Origin: Helicobacter sp.
Lineage (GTDB): Bacteria > Campylobacterota > Campylobacteria > Campylobacterales > Helicobacteraceae
Reading direction: 5' to 3'
Length of the DNA stretch: 16,985 bases
Assembly: GCA_029264655.1 (NCBI GenBank)
Contig: JARHZY010000110.1
Coordinates: 1 to 16,985, forward strand
Shown: positions 1 through 7,413 of the stretch, piece by piece
How the letters are laid out: every line of letters starts with the position of its first letter
Numbering within the stretch: position 1 is the first letter of the stretch
The notes under the pieces: generated by a model
The model's database searches: none
What the model was told of the DNA's origin: nothing
The model's input: the letters and a program-made list of their open reading frames with translations, nothing else
Made by a program: the position numbers and the translations under genes

Positions 1-88
1 ATTCCGTGATATAGAATCTAAAAGTAAATAAATGGTGCATGAATGGTTTAGCTTGTTTATCAACAGAATCTAGCGTATAATTTATCAT
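1..88 (-). CDS. Possible N-terminus of an unidentified ORF leaving the window
   Basis: On the minus strand an ATG at 88-86 opens a frame of 29 codons that runs off the left edge without a stop, beginning MINYTLDSVDKQAKPF. An in-frame TAG lies just upstream, so no earlier start in this frame is possible. A GGAG lies roughly 18-20 bases upstream, which is too far for a convincing ribosome binding site. It would lie 90 bp downstream of eptA on the same strand. I do not recognise the peptide, and a chance open frame is quite possible. Confidence 0.25.
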   Translation of the reverse strand, partial: MINYTLDSVDKQAKPFMHHLFTFRFYITE

Positions 89-178
89 TACATTTATCTA
101 TACAAACTCCAATATGCTAAAAAGCTACCAGATAAACAATAAGCATACTAAAACATTAGCAAATATAACTTTATAATA

Positions 179-1720
179 TTAATTGTTTTCTAATGTTTCG
201 TTAAATATATCCATCTTGGGGTTATAAACTCTCGTGTGGATATTGAAAAATCCAAGCAATGTGCTAAACACATTATCATGCGATAATTTATAATCCTTAT
301 GTTTTAAGGCTAGTTTCATATATGCCTGGTTGTTACTCCAAAACATAGCCGGTATATGAATTTGTGTTTGTGGTGCTAGTGCATAAGGCATACTATGCAA
401 ATAGATTCCGTTCTCCCCTAAACTTTCACCATGGTCAGACATATAAAGTAGGCTTATTTCATAATCATCATATTGTTGTAAGATTTTTATAATTTCATAA
501 AGAATATAATCTGTATAAAGCAATGTATTATCATAGGTATTTATGATTGATTGATTATCGCAAGTGCTTAAATCGTTTGTATCACAAGTTGGGGTAAATC
601 GTCTAAATTCGTTTGTATAACGTTTGTAATAAGTTGGTCCATGCGAACCTTGCAGGTGTAGTAAAATGATATTTTGCTTTTTAAGATTATGTAGTTTTGT
701 TCTGAGCTCATCAAGTAAAGCAATATCGTAGTCAGCTGCTATATCTTTTGTTTGCGCAATCCTTGCACAAACTCCTTGACAATAGCCATAATTATTGCCA
801 AACCAACTTACATCAACGCCTGTTTTTTGTAAAATATCAAGTACATTTTCTTTATATTGAGAGATAGAAAAATTATCTCTATTGGATTCAGAAAACATAC
901 AAGGCAAACTTATAACCGTGGCGGTTCCACAAGAAAAGAAATTACGAAAATAAATCATATCTGTTTGCTTTGTGTAAAAATTAGTATCATTTATAATATA
1001 TCCACCCAGAGAATAATTTGCTGCTCTAGCTGTTTCACCAACAACAAACACTAGAATTTTCTTTTTATCTTGATTGTGTCGTATTGCATCATCTGCAATA
1101 ACTTGAAATTCTGGTTTTGGTAATACATCTTTTTGAAGATAACGAACAAACGAGTAAATTTGATAGAAAGGAACATCATACATGCGTATTTGATTGTAGT
1201 TTAAAAAAAATGGAACATATACTCGCGTAAGTGGTGCAAATATTGCTATAAACAATAATAGTGATCCCATTATATTTGCTATTTTGATTATAGTGTGTTT
1301 TTTGAATGGTGGATAAACAATACTTATTCTTGCAATAAAAATGCACAATGCAATACATATTATAGCTAGTATAATAAATTTAACGCCAATTAATTCCCTT
1401 ACTTCCCTTGCATCTGTATGCATTACATTTCTTATCATATCCGCATTAATAACAATTCCATAAGATTGCATAAAATATACACTAAATATAGAAATAATTA
1501 TGAATAGTATTGAAAAAAACTTACTGAAATATCGCATAAAAAATAAGGTTATGATAATATTTGCAAGAGAAAAGAACATAGCTACCATACCACAAGTAAG
1601 TAAGAAATTGTATTGAGAAAATTTTGGATATGCAAATAGAAAAAATTCAAAACTAGCAATAGTTACAAAAAAAGCATTTATCCAAGCAAATTTAAGCCAT
1701 GAAATAGAAAATCTCATCAT
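179..1720 (-). CDS. eptA: Lipid A phosphoethanolamine transferase, EptA/MCR family
   Basis: This 513-residue inner-membrane enzyme transfers phosphoethanolamine from phosphatidylethanolamine to lipid A, which lowers surface charge and protects against cationic peptides and polymyxins. About five N-terminal membrane segments (residues 8-30, 38-61, 66-84, 112-131, 147-165) precede a periplasmic alkaline-phosphatase-fold domain. Every key element of the family is visible: VVGETAR at 226-232 with metal ligand E229, the nucleophile T268 inside a C264-C274 pair matching MCR-1 C281/T285/C291, QGSHGP with H360, YDNTLLYTDY at 396-405, and SDHGESLGENG at 428-438 with D429/H430, followed by H442. Length is normal for the family. 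The start MMRFS is the first of two adjacent ATGs; the ribosome binding site is weak. It is transcribed away from the gene-free stretch on its right. No two-component regulator is nearby. The lipid A position modified is not deducible from sequence. Confidence 0.95.
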   Translation of the reverse strand: MMRFSISWLKFAWINAFFVTIASFEFFLFAYPKFSQYNFLLTCGMVAMFFSLANIIITLFFMRYFSKFFSILFIIISIFSVYFMQSYGIVINADMIRNVMHTDAREVRELIGVKFIILAIICIALCIFIARISIVYPPFKKHTIIKIANIMGSLLLFIAIFAPLTRVYVPFFLNYNQIRMYDVPFYQIYSFVRYLQKDVLPKPEFQVIADDAIRHNQDKKKILVFVVGETARAANYSLGGYIINDTNFYTKQTDMIYFRNFFSCGTATVISLPCMFSESNRDNFSISQYKENVLDILQKTGVDVSWFGNNYGYCQGVCARIAQTKDIAADYDIALLDELRTKLHNLKKQNIILLHLQGSHGPTYYKRYTNEFRRFTPTCDTNDLSTCDNQSIINTYDNTLLYTDYILYEIIKILQQYDDYEISLLYMSDHGESLGENGIYLHSMPYALAPQTQIHIPAMFWSNNQAYMKLALKHKDYKLSHDNVFSTLLGFFNIHTRVYNPKMDIFNETLENN

Positions 1721-2363
1721 GTTTTTAAAAAACCTATAAATAAGATTAAAGTTTTATTCTAGCAGACTTTCTTTATATGTGAGTAAATAACAGAAGAAAC
1801 CATAGTATAGAATTACCATCAATTAACAATATTAAAATATTAGACCATGTTATCTTACTATATTTTTTAATTTCTTTTTACTCTTATGTCAAAATACTAC
1901 ATATCATAATTAGGAAAATATTTTGCATATTGCAATTATATCCCCTTAAAATATTAATAAAACAGGTATTATATGATTGTATTTTGGTAATTATATAAAT
2001 TAAAATATTTTATATTTTGCTTTTCTGAAGCAAGTGCGAATATTGTTTGTGTTGGTAATATCTTATATATATTGGTATAAAGTTTTAGCATTATCTTTAC
2101 TTAATGTTGGGATATTTATATAATATTTTTTATTATACTTTACATTTTACTTTTTGCTTGACAAAATACATAAAATCGTTAAATAAATAATATAAATTTT
2201 TAAGATTTATAACATAATATTAAGTTTGAAATGAATCTAATTTTCATCTTGTAAAAATCACATACTAATTATTTCTATATTTCATTTTGCTTCTTTTAGC
2301 AGAGCCACAACGCCACCATTTCACATACTTTTATTGCAAATAGTAAAAATAGGTATTCTATAA
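1721..2363. other. AT-rich gene-free region between eptA and bioF
   Basis: About 640 bp very rich in A and T without a convincing ORF, RNA gene or terminator. It contains the eptA promoter at its left edge, an isolated TTGACA at 2158-2163 with no matching -10 or gene, and a GC-richer patch at 2282-2323 treated as a separate finding. It lies downstream of bioF and upstream of eptA, both transcribed leftwards. Confidence 0.7.
1756..1764 (-). promoter_or_regulatory. Extended -10 promoter of eptA
   Basis: Read on the minus strand the sequence is TGCTAGAAT, a TGn extended -10 with five of six TATAAT bases. It lies about 36 bp before the eptA start codon, giving a leader near 30 nt. No -35 box is obvious, as is usual for Helicobacter housekeeping promoters. 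Confidence 0.5.
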
Positions 2364-3536
2364 TTATATTGCAGTAATTGTAGGCATATGTTGGCTTAAT
2401 GCAAGGGTAAGTCGCATGAGTTGTTCTTCTTGCATATTGCTTGTAAGTGAGATTCTAATGCGTGCTGTATTTGGTGGGACGCTAGGCGTTTTAATCGCAG
2501 GGGCAAAAAAGCCTGATTCCATAAGTTTATTTGCAAGCAATAATGCGTGTTTATTGGTATAAACAATTAAAGATAGAATCTGTGCTTCACCTATTAATGT
2601 TATATTGTGGTGAAGGCATTTTTTTTGTAAGAAAGCACTTAATGCAAGTAATTTTTTTCTCCTCGTTTGTAGAGTGTGTAATTTCTGAAAAACAAAAAAA
2701 CTCCATGCAACATTAATTGGGGCAAGGGCTGTTGAATAGATAAAACCCCTTGCTTTATTAATAAAAAATGCTTTATAATGGGCTGGGCAAAGCATGCTAG
2801 CACCAAAAGAACCAATTGCCTTACCAAAAGTGAAAACTAAAAAATCAATACAATGTGCTAACCCTAAATGATGTGCTAACCCTAAACCACTATCACCAAA
2901 AACACCAACACTATGAGCTTCATCAAGATAGAGCAATACATTATGGTATTGTTTTTTTAAAGCACAAAGAGATTCTAAATTTGCACAATCACCCTCCATA
3001 CTAAAAAGCCCTTCACTTATAATAATGATAATATCATAACGGCTATGTGTTTTGGTTAAAATATCTGCAAGTTCTTGCATATTATTATGTGTATAACGCA
3101 TAAATCTTTTACCACCAAGACGCAAGCCATCTATAATACTTGCATGCACAAATTTATCTACAATAAATAATACATTTTCAAGCAAACTTAATGCTTGCAC
3201 GCAAGAAATATTAAGATGATAGCCGCTATTAAATAAAAGGCATTCTTTGTTATCAAAAGATTTTGCTATATAATCTTCAAGTTGCATATAGACTTTATGA
3301 TTACCGCTTAGACTACGCGATGATGTGCTACCTAATAAGTAATTTTCTTGTGTTATTGTATCAAAAAACTCTTGCTTTAGCTCTACATCTGTAGCAACAT
3401 TTAAATAATCATTGCTTGCAAGATTCAACATTCTTTTTCCATCTTTTATAATATCCATACCATCATAATCTATATGTTGCAATGTGCGTAGATTGTTGTC
3501 TTTTGCTAATGCTTCTAATATTTTTGTAGCTTGCAT
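2364..3536 (-). CDS. bioF: 8-amino-7-oxononanoate synthase (KAPA synthase)
   Basis: This is a PLP-dependent alpha-oxoamine synthase of 390 residues that condenses pimeloyl-ACP/CoA with L-alanine to 8-amino-7-oxononanoate, the first ring-assembly step of biotin synthesis in the cytosol. Visible landmarks are LASNDYLN at 39-46, GSTSSRSLSGNH at 69-80, SGYHLN at 104-109, DEAHSVGVFG at 205-214 (PLP-contacting D205 and H208), TFGKAIGSFGA at 236-246 with K239 as the PLP lysine, and FIYSTALAP at 265-273. Length fits the family. The ATG at 3536 has a good AAGGAT ribosome binding site. It diverges from bioA across 91 bp, so the two are probably co-regulated. Close relatives (2-amino-3-ketobutyrate CoA ligase, serine palmitoyltransferase) share the fold; the adjoining bioA supports BioF. 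Confidence 0.93.
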   Translation of the reverse strand: MQATKILEALAKDNNLRTLQHIDYDGMDIIKDGKRMLNLASNDYLNVATDVELKQEFFDTITQENYLLGSTSSRSLSGNHKVYMQLEDYIAKSFDNKECLLFNSGYHLNISCVQALSLLENVLFIVDKFVHASIIDGLRLGGKRFMRYTHNNMQELADILTKTHSRYDIIIIISEGLFSMEGDCANLESLCALKKQYHNVLLYLDEAHSVGVFGDSGLGLAHHLGLAHCIDFLVFTFGKAIGSFGASMLCPAHYKAFFINKARGFIYSTALAPINVAWSFFVFQKLHTLQTRRKKLLALSAFLQKKCLHHNITLIGEAQILSLIVYTNKHALLLANKLMESGFFAPAIKTPSVPPNTARIRISLTSNMQEEQLMRLTLALSQHMPTITAI

Positions 3537-3564
3537 GCTTTATCCTTTTGACTAAAATTATTGC

Positions 3565-3573
3565 AAAAAAAAA
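3565..3573. repeat. A9 homopolymer in the bioF-bioA intergenic region
   Basis: Nine consecutive A residues on the plus strand (T9 in the bioF leader) lie 29 bp before the bioF start and upstream of the presumed bioA -10. Tracts of this length slip in Helicobacter, and in promoter regions they can change expression, but no length variation can be seen from one sequence. Confidence 0.9.
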
Positions 3574-3587
3574 TCTTTTTAGCTACT

Positions 3588-3597
3588 ATTTTACTAT
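3588..3597. promoter_or_regulatory. Candidate overlapping divergent -10 elements for bioF and bioA
   Basis: On the plus strand TACTAT (3592-3597) lies about 31 bp before the bioA start. On the minus strand TAAAAT (3593-3588) lies about 52 bp before the bioF start. Both match the -10 consensus only partly. The close overlap would couple the two genes. No BirA-type operator palindrome was recognised. Confidence 0.3.
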
Positions 3598-3627
3598 AAA
3601 ACAGATATTTTTTGTAAAAGGTATGCT

Positions 3628-4923
3628 ATGCAAAACCACATTCAAGAACATTTAGCTACACTTGATTTAGCACATATTTGGCATCCATGCACACAAATGA
3701 AAGACCATGAACAATTCCCATTAATTCCCATTAAGCATGCAAAAGGAGTATATCTTTATGATTTTAATGATAAGGGATATATTGATTGTGTAAGTAGTTG
3801 GTGGGTTAATCTCTTTGGGCATTGCAATGAATATATTAATAATGCGATTAGCACACAGCTAGTAAATCTTGAGCATGTGATTCTAGCAGGTTTTACACAT
3901 GAGCCAATCATTACATTATCAAGCCGTCTTTGTGCATTGTTGCCAGATGCATTAACAAAATGTTTTTATGCTGATAATGGTTCATCTGCTATTGAAGTAG
4001 CACTTAAAATGAGTTTCCATTATTTTCATAATCACGGAGAAAAACGCAATCTTTTTCTTGCTTTGAATAATGCTTACCATGGTGAAACTATTGGTGCATT
4101 AAGTGTTGGCGATGTTGCTCTTTATAAAGAAACTTATGCACCTTTACTCTTAGAATCTTTACGCACTCCTGCACCTCCAACACAATTTGGTGATTATGCA
4201 AGTGCTTTAGAATCTTTAGAACAAATATTAAAGATACATGGCACTCAAATTTGTGCTTTTATCCTTGAGCCACTCATACAATGTGCGGGTAATATGCATA
4301 TGTATAATAAAGATTATATACATGAAGCATGCATATTGTGTAAAGAATATGGAATCCAAATTATTTTTGATGAAATTGCAGTGGGCTTTGGACGCACAGG
4401 CAGTATGTTTGCTTTAGAGCAATGTGGTGTTGTCCCAGATTATTTATGCTTATCAAAGGGTATTAGTGGGGGATATATGCCTCTTTCTGTTGTTATCACT
4501 ACGGATTCTATTTATCAGGCATTTTATGCTCCCTATGCGACATATAAAGCATTCTTGCATTCTCATAGCTATACAGGCAATACACTTGCATGTGCTGCAG
4601 CAAATGCTGTGCTTGATATTTTTCTTCATGATAATATTATTGCAAAAAATAAAGAATTAAGCACATATATGCAACAAGAGTTTGCTTTATTGCAAGATTC
4701 CAATAAAGTAACAAATATGCGTATATGTGGTATGGTTGTTGCCTTTGAGGTAATAACTTCAAAAGAGCGTCCTAATATATTTATTTTTCAAGAGGGATTA
4801 AAAAGGGGGTTGTTGTTGCGTCCGCTTGGACATACAATTTATTTTATGCCGCCTTATGTTATTACACGAGATTTAATACATTATGTTGTGCAATGTTTAA
4901 AAGAAATTATTGCTATGCTATAA
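3628..4923 (+). CDS. bioA: Adenosylmethionine-8-amino-7-oxononanoate aminotransferase (DAPA synthase)
   Basis: A class-III PLP aminotransferase of 431 residues that converts 8-amino-7-oxononanoate to 7,8-diaminononanoate, with S-adenosylmethionine as the usual amino donor: the biotin step directly after BioF. The BioA-type start IWHPCTQM (17-24) and the SSWWVNLFGH block (56-65) separate it from ornithine or GABA aminotransferases. Other landmarks are the PLP-phosphate loop NGSSAIEVALKM (117-128), AYHGETIGALSVG (149-161), DEIAVGFGRTG (248-258), LSKGISGGYMPLS with PLP lysine K277, and HSHSYTGNTLACAAA (311-325). The ATG at 3628 has AAAAGG six bases upstream; an ATG at 3623 is out of frame. The gene diverges from bioF. 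No terminator is clear between it and the next gene. Confidence 0.95.
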   Translation: MQNHIQEHLATLDLAHIWHPCTQMKDHEQFPLIPIKHAKGVYLYDFNDKGYIDCVSSWWVNLFGHCNEYINNAISTQLVNLEHVILAGFTHEPIITLSSRLCALLPDALTKCFYADNGSSAIEVALKMSFHYFHNHGEKRNLFLALNNAYHGETIGALSVGDVALYKETYAPLLLESLRTPAPPTQFGDYASALESLEQILKIHGTQICAFILEPLIQCAGNMHMYNKDYIHEACILCKEYGIQIIFDEIAVGFGRTGSMFALEQCGVVPDYLCLSKGISGGYMPLSVVITTDSIYQAFYAPYATYKAFLHSHSYTGNTLACAAANAVLDIFLHDNIIAKNKELSTYMQQEFALLQDSNKVTNMRICGMVVAFEVITSKERPNIFIFQEGLKRGLLLRPLGHTIYFMPPYVITRDLIHYVVQCLKEIIAML

Positions 4924-5029
4924 TCCATTAATAATGTAAGAATCGTTGTATTAATATTCATTATGGAGCAACTTTTGCTTTTATCTTTATATATGATAGC
5001 AATGAAAATTTTATATAAGCTAAAAACTA

Positions 5030-5038
5030 TGCTATAAT
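5030..5038 (+). promoter_or_regulatory. Extended -10 promoter of the PilMNO-like cluster
   Basis: TGCTATAAT is a perfect TGnTATAAT extended -10, preceded by AT-rich sequence and no clear -35 box. Transcription would start near 5045, about 30 nt before the preferred GTG start at 5075. Confidence 0.6.
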
Positions 5039-5074
5039 ATTTAATTTTAAAATTTAATTAAGGTGAGGTTTATT

Positions 5075-6127
5075 GTGAGCATTCTTGGTATGCTTTTTCG
5101 ACCACTTTTTGCAACTGTGCTCATTGGAGTTAATTATGACTCTACTACCTGTCGTGTCAAAGTTGTGAAAAAACGAGGTGGACATATCGTAGAGGAGACA
5201 GATAAAGAATTTAAAATTTTAGATGGCAATCTGTCTGCTGAAGTGATTAAGTTTATCAAGAGATTAAAATCACACTATGCCTATAGTTATGTTGCAATAC
5301 TTTCTAAAAATACAGAGCAAGTTTTAGTGCCCGGCACTAAGAAAAATCAATTTGGTGCATTTAATGTAAATGAGAAAGAATATAAGTTTGTTAAACTCCC
5401 AAGTGCATTTGCATTTATTCTCAAAGATGATATTACACATTATCAAGATTTATTTAAGAAGGCAAAAGGTTTAGATTTTTTATTCTCCCCTTTTGTTTTA
5501 CTTTTTTTTAAAGCAAAGACTTTTGTTGGCGATCATCCAAAGCTTTTTGTGTTGCAAGAAAAAGAAAATTTAGCAGCAATGATAATAACGCGTAAGGCAA
5601 TTTTATATGGTTCATTTTTACCTATGAGTGCAGGAGAACAAGTAACGAGCGTGCATGATTTGCTTCCATCTTCATTGGCTAGTGATGATGTGCTTGTTGC
5701 CACTACTGCACAATCAAGCTCTACTGCACAAGGTTTAGATGATTTAAATACAGAGCTTGGTGGCTTAGAAGATGAATTAGAGGATTATGAAAACTTTGAT
5801 TTTGATAGTCTTACAGGTGATTCAGGTGATCATATAAGTGGTTCAAGTGGTGATGGCGATAGCGAAGATTCCAATATGAATAATTTACATGATTTAGGAC
5901 GCTCTACAACCATTATTAATCTTTTGCAAGCGGCAATTAAGGATTTTTATCATAATTCTCTGTATGAAAGTGATTTTATTGAGGAAATTGTATTTTTTGA
6001 TTGTTATGGAATCTCATCGCAAGCAGTAGATAATATTCGTTCCAATCTCATGATAGATTTTTCTCTTGTTAAACTTGATTTATTGAAGGAATTAACAAAT
6101 ATTATACAGATTGAGTTAGATAGTTAG
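5075..6127 (+). CDS. PilM-like (actin-fold) protein of a PilMNO-like cluster
   Basis: This protein of about 350 residues has no signal peptide or membrane segment and is not a recognised named gene. The start is set by the ribosome binding site: AAGGTGAGG (5060-5068) sits a few bases before GTG 5075, giving MSILGMLFRP; a GTG at 5063 in the same frame lies inside that site. From the preferred start, residues 17-45 (VLIGVNYDSTTCRVKVVKKRGG and following) look like the first beta-hairpins of an actin/PilM/FtsA fold. Residues 164-184 and 297-340 could be later strands of the same fold. Residues about 221-272 form an acidic, Ser/Gly-rich, probably disordered insert. Neighbours encode proteins shaped like PilN and PilO, in the order usual for pilMNO; a GspL-type reading is also possible, although GspL normally has a membrane segment. 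The family call is inferred from fold pattern and context; function is unknown. Confidence 0.55.
   Translation: MSILGMLFRPLFATVLIGVNYDSTTCRVKVVKKRGGHIVEETDKEFKILDGNLSAEVIKFIKRLKSHYAYSYVAILSKNTEQVLVPGTKKNQFGAFNVNEKEYKFVKLPSAFAFILKDDITHYQDLFKKAKGLDFLFSPFVLLFFKAKTFVGDHPKLFVLQEKENLAAMIITRKAILYGSFLPMSAGEQVTSVHDLLPSSLASDDVLVATTAQSSSTAQGLDDLNTELGGLEDELEDYENFDFDSLTGDSGDHISGSSGDGDSEDSNMNNLHDLGRSTTIINLLQAAIKDFYHNSLYESDFIEEIVFFDCYGISSQAVDNIRSNLMIDFSLVKLDLLKELTNIIQIELDS
5813..5860 (+). repeat. Imperfect GGTGAT codon repeats in the acidic linker
   Basis: GGTGAT recurs at 5816-5821, 5825-5830 and 5849-5854 (the last followed by GGCGAT), with ACAGGTGAT and TCAGGTGAT as tandem 9-base copies. They encode part of the Gly/Asp/Ser-rich insert of the PilM-like protein. 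Such short repeats suggest the linker grew by duplication. Confidence 0.6.
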
Positions 6128-6136
6128 GATGGCATT

Positions 6137-6676
6137 ATGACTTATAGTTTTACAAAAGCAACTCCAAAGCGTGTATTAAAACCAGCCACAAAGATATGGG
6201 CATTTTACTTTATACTTGCTTTTGGCATTTTGGTTGGTTTTAAAGTAAAACTTTTATTGCAAATTGAGGCATTAAAAGAAACCCAAATTGCAGCAAAAGC
6301 TGAACAAGAACGCATTGTGCAATCAACAAAGGCATTAGAACAAGAAGGTGAACGTTTACATTATGAGCTTGGCGTAGCACAAAAGATTGCTAATAGAGAT
6401 GAAAAGTTGCGTATGCAGATTCAAAATATTATTGCCATGATTCCACAAGGCGTGCAAATTACCACAATAAGATTTGAAAATAATCAGCTTTTTATGCGTG
6501 GTACAACAATTAGTAAAGAGCTTTTTGAAACTTCTTTGCAATCACAATTACGCACAATTTATGCACGCAGTAATGCAAGCTTTTATGAATTGCCAAGTGG
6601 TTGGTTTAATTTTGAATCAATTAGCCAAACTTTAGCTGATGATGGGCTTATAGAGCGAATTGATAATATACGATAA
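6137..6676 (+). CDS. PilN-like bitopic membrane protein
   Basis: A 179-residue protein with a short basic cytoplasmic tail (1-19), one membrane segment (about 20-38), a heptad-rich coiled coil rich in A/E/Q/K (about 41-95), and a compact C-terminal domain. The stretch IPQGVQITTIRFENNQLFMRGTT (102-124) with the following helix (125-140) matches the PilN pattern of helix, 'IP.GV.I..I', beta-hairpin 'L.+.G...S', helix. PilN links the actin-like PilM to PilO in type IV pili and related pseudopilus machines. The TAGGAT ribosome binding site overlaps the stop of the upstream gene and the gap is 9 bp, so the two genes are translationally linked. No sequence here proves a pilus function. Confidence 0.55.
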   Translation: MTYSFTKATPKRVLKPATKIWAFYFILAFGILVGFKVKLLLQIEALKETQIAAKAEQERIVQSTKALEQEGERLHYELGVAQKIANRDEKLRMQIQNIIAMIPQGVQITTIRFENNQLFMRGTTISKELFETSLQSQLRTIYARSNASFYELPSGWFNFESISQTLADDGLIERIDNIR

Positions 6677-6707
6677 GGGTTATTAATGGTATATGAATGC
6701 ATAAAAT

Positions 6708-6726
6708 ACAACACAACACAACACAA
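6708..6726 (+). repeat. ACAAC pentanucleotide repeat (3.8 copies)
   Basis: Three full ACAAC units and a partial fourth (ACAA) lie in the 101-bp gap between the PilN-like and PilO-like genes, directly before a consensus TTGACA. A five-base unit in front of a -35 box would change upstream spacing if it slipped, but the copy number is low. Confidence 0.7.
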
Positions 6727-6728
6727 TA

Positions 6729-6758
6729 TTGACATAGCCTTAATGCCTTTCATATTAC
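6729..6758 (+). promoter_or_regulatory. Possible internal promoter before the PilO-like gene
   Basis: A perfect -35 box TTGACA (6729-6734) is followed by weak -10 candidates: CATATT at 16 bp spacing, ATATTA at 17 and TATTAC at 18. It would let the PilO-like gene and perhaps valS be transcribed apart from the two upstream genes. The -10 is poor, so this is tentative. Confidence 0.3.
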
Positions 6759-6777
6759 AAAATAATAAGGAGCATAC

Positions 6778-7326
6778 ATGGCAATATTAAAAGATGTAGA
6801 ACCAGATGTTATTTTTCGCCACCTTGTATGGAGTGTTTTATTTGTAGCTGCAGTTGCCTATTATATTAATATGTATATTATGCCAAATGTTGAGGCATAT
6901 AAGGAACAAGTGCGTTTTACGCGTGTAACTCAAAGTGTGCTTGCTAGCACAAAAGCAGTGCGTGATAACGCACAAGCAACAATTAATGCTTTTTCAGGAA
7001 GTAACTATGATCAAATAAAGGTGTTTAGTAGTGCCATTAATGAAGCTATAATTCGTAAGAATCTACCAAAAGGTTTTTTACGCATTAATGTTAAAAAGAT
7101 ACATGAAGAACTCATTCCACAAGACCAACTCAAAAAACAATATTATGCTATTAGTGGAGAGGTAGGCATTAATAATCTTAAACTTATTCTTGATATTGTG
7201 CCTAAATTACATGAAAAAAATGTAAGTGCTATTCTTGAACTTCCTTTCATAGTGCAGAAAACAGCAAAAGGAAATCTTGCGTTTGAGTTACGCATAGCAA
7301 TTACACAAAGCACTTATAAGCGATAG
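6778..7326 (+). CDS. PilO-like bitopic membrane protein
   Basis: This 182-residue protein has a cytoplasmic tail of about 12 residues, one membrane segment (about 13-34, HLVWSVLFVAAVAYYINMYI), a helical stalk (36-70), and a C-terminal alpha/beta domain. The segment YYAISGEVGINNLKLILDIVPKLHEKNVSAILELPF (122-157) resembles the PilO/GspM ferredoxin-like pattern of strand, helix, strand. PilO pairs with PilN in the periplasm. The ATG has a strong AAGGAG five bases upstream. It is third in the cluster, separated from the PilN-like gene by 101 bp with a possible promoter, and valS follows after 87 bp. No ATPase, secretin or pilin gene is in the window, so the assignment rests on architecture and gene order. 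Confidence 0.5.
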   Translation: MAILKDVEPDVIFRHLVWSVLFVAAVAYYINMYIMPNVEAYKEQVRFTRVTQSVLASTKAVRDNAQATINAFSGSNYDQIKVFSSAINEAIIRKNLPKGFLRINVKKIHEELIPQDQLKKQYYAISGEVGINNLKLILDIVPKLHEKNVSAILELPFIVQKTAKGNLAFELRIAITQSTYKR

Positions 7327-7379
7327 TGGTTTAAGGCACACAAACTCAATTATAAAATCAATAGCAACTCTTTGTAGTA

Positions 7380-7385
7380 TATAAT
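7380..7385 (+). promoter_or_regulatory. -10 box of a valS promoter
   Basis: A perfect TATAAT hexamer lies 28 bp before the valS start, implying a leader of about 20 nt and transcription independent of the PilMNO-like genes. No TGn extension or -35 box is clear. Confidence 0.45.
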
Positions 7386-7413
7386 AAGTTGTATAAAAAT
7401 AAAAAGGATATAA

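Noticed and set aside
2158..2193. TTGACA at 2158 as a promoter.
   Set aside because: No -10 at proper spacing and no gene or hairpin downstream.
4921..4967. CCATTAATAATG/CATTATGG pairing after bioA as a terminator.
   Set aside because: It needs a four-base bulge and has no T-tract.
5063..5074. GTG at 5063 as start of the PilM-like gene.
   Set aside because: This codon lies inside the AAGGTGAGG ribosome binding site that serves GTG 5075.
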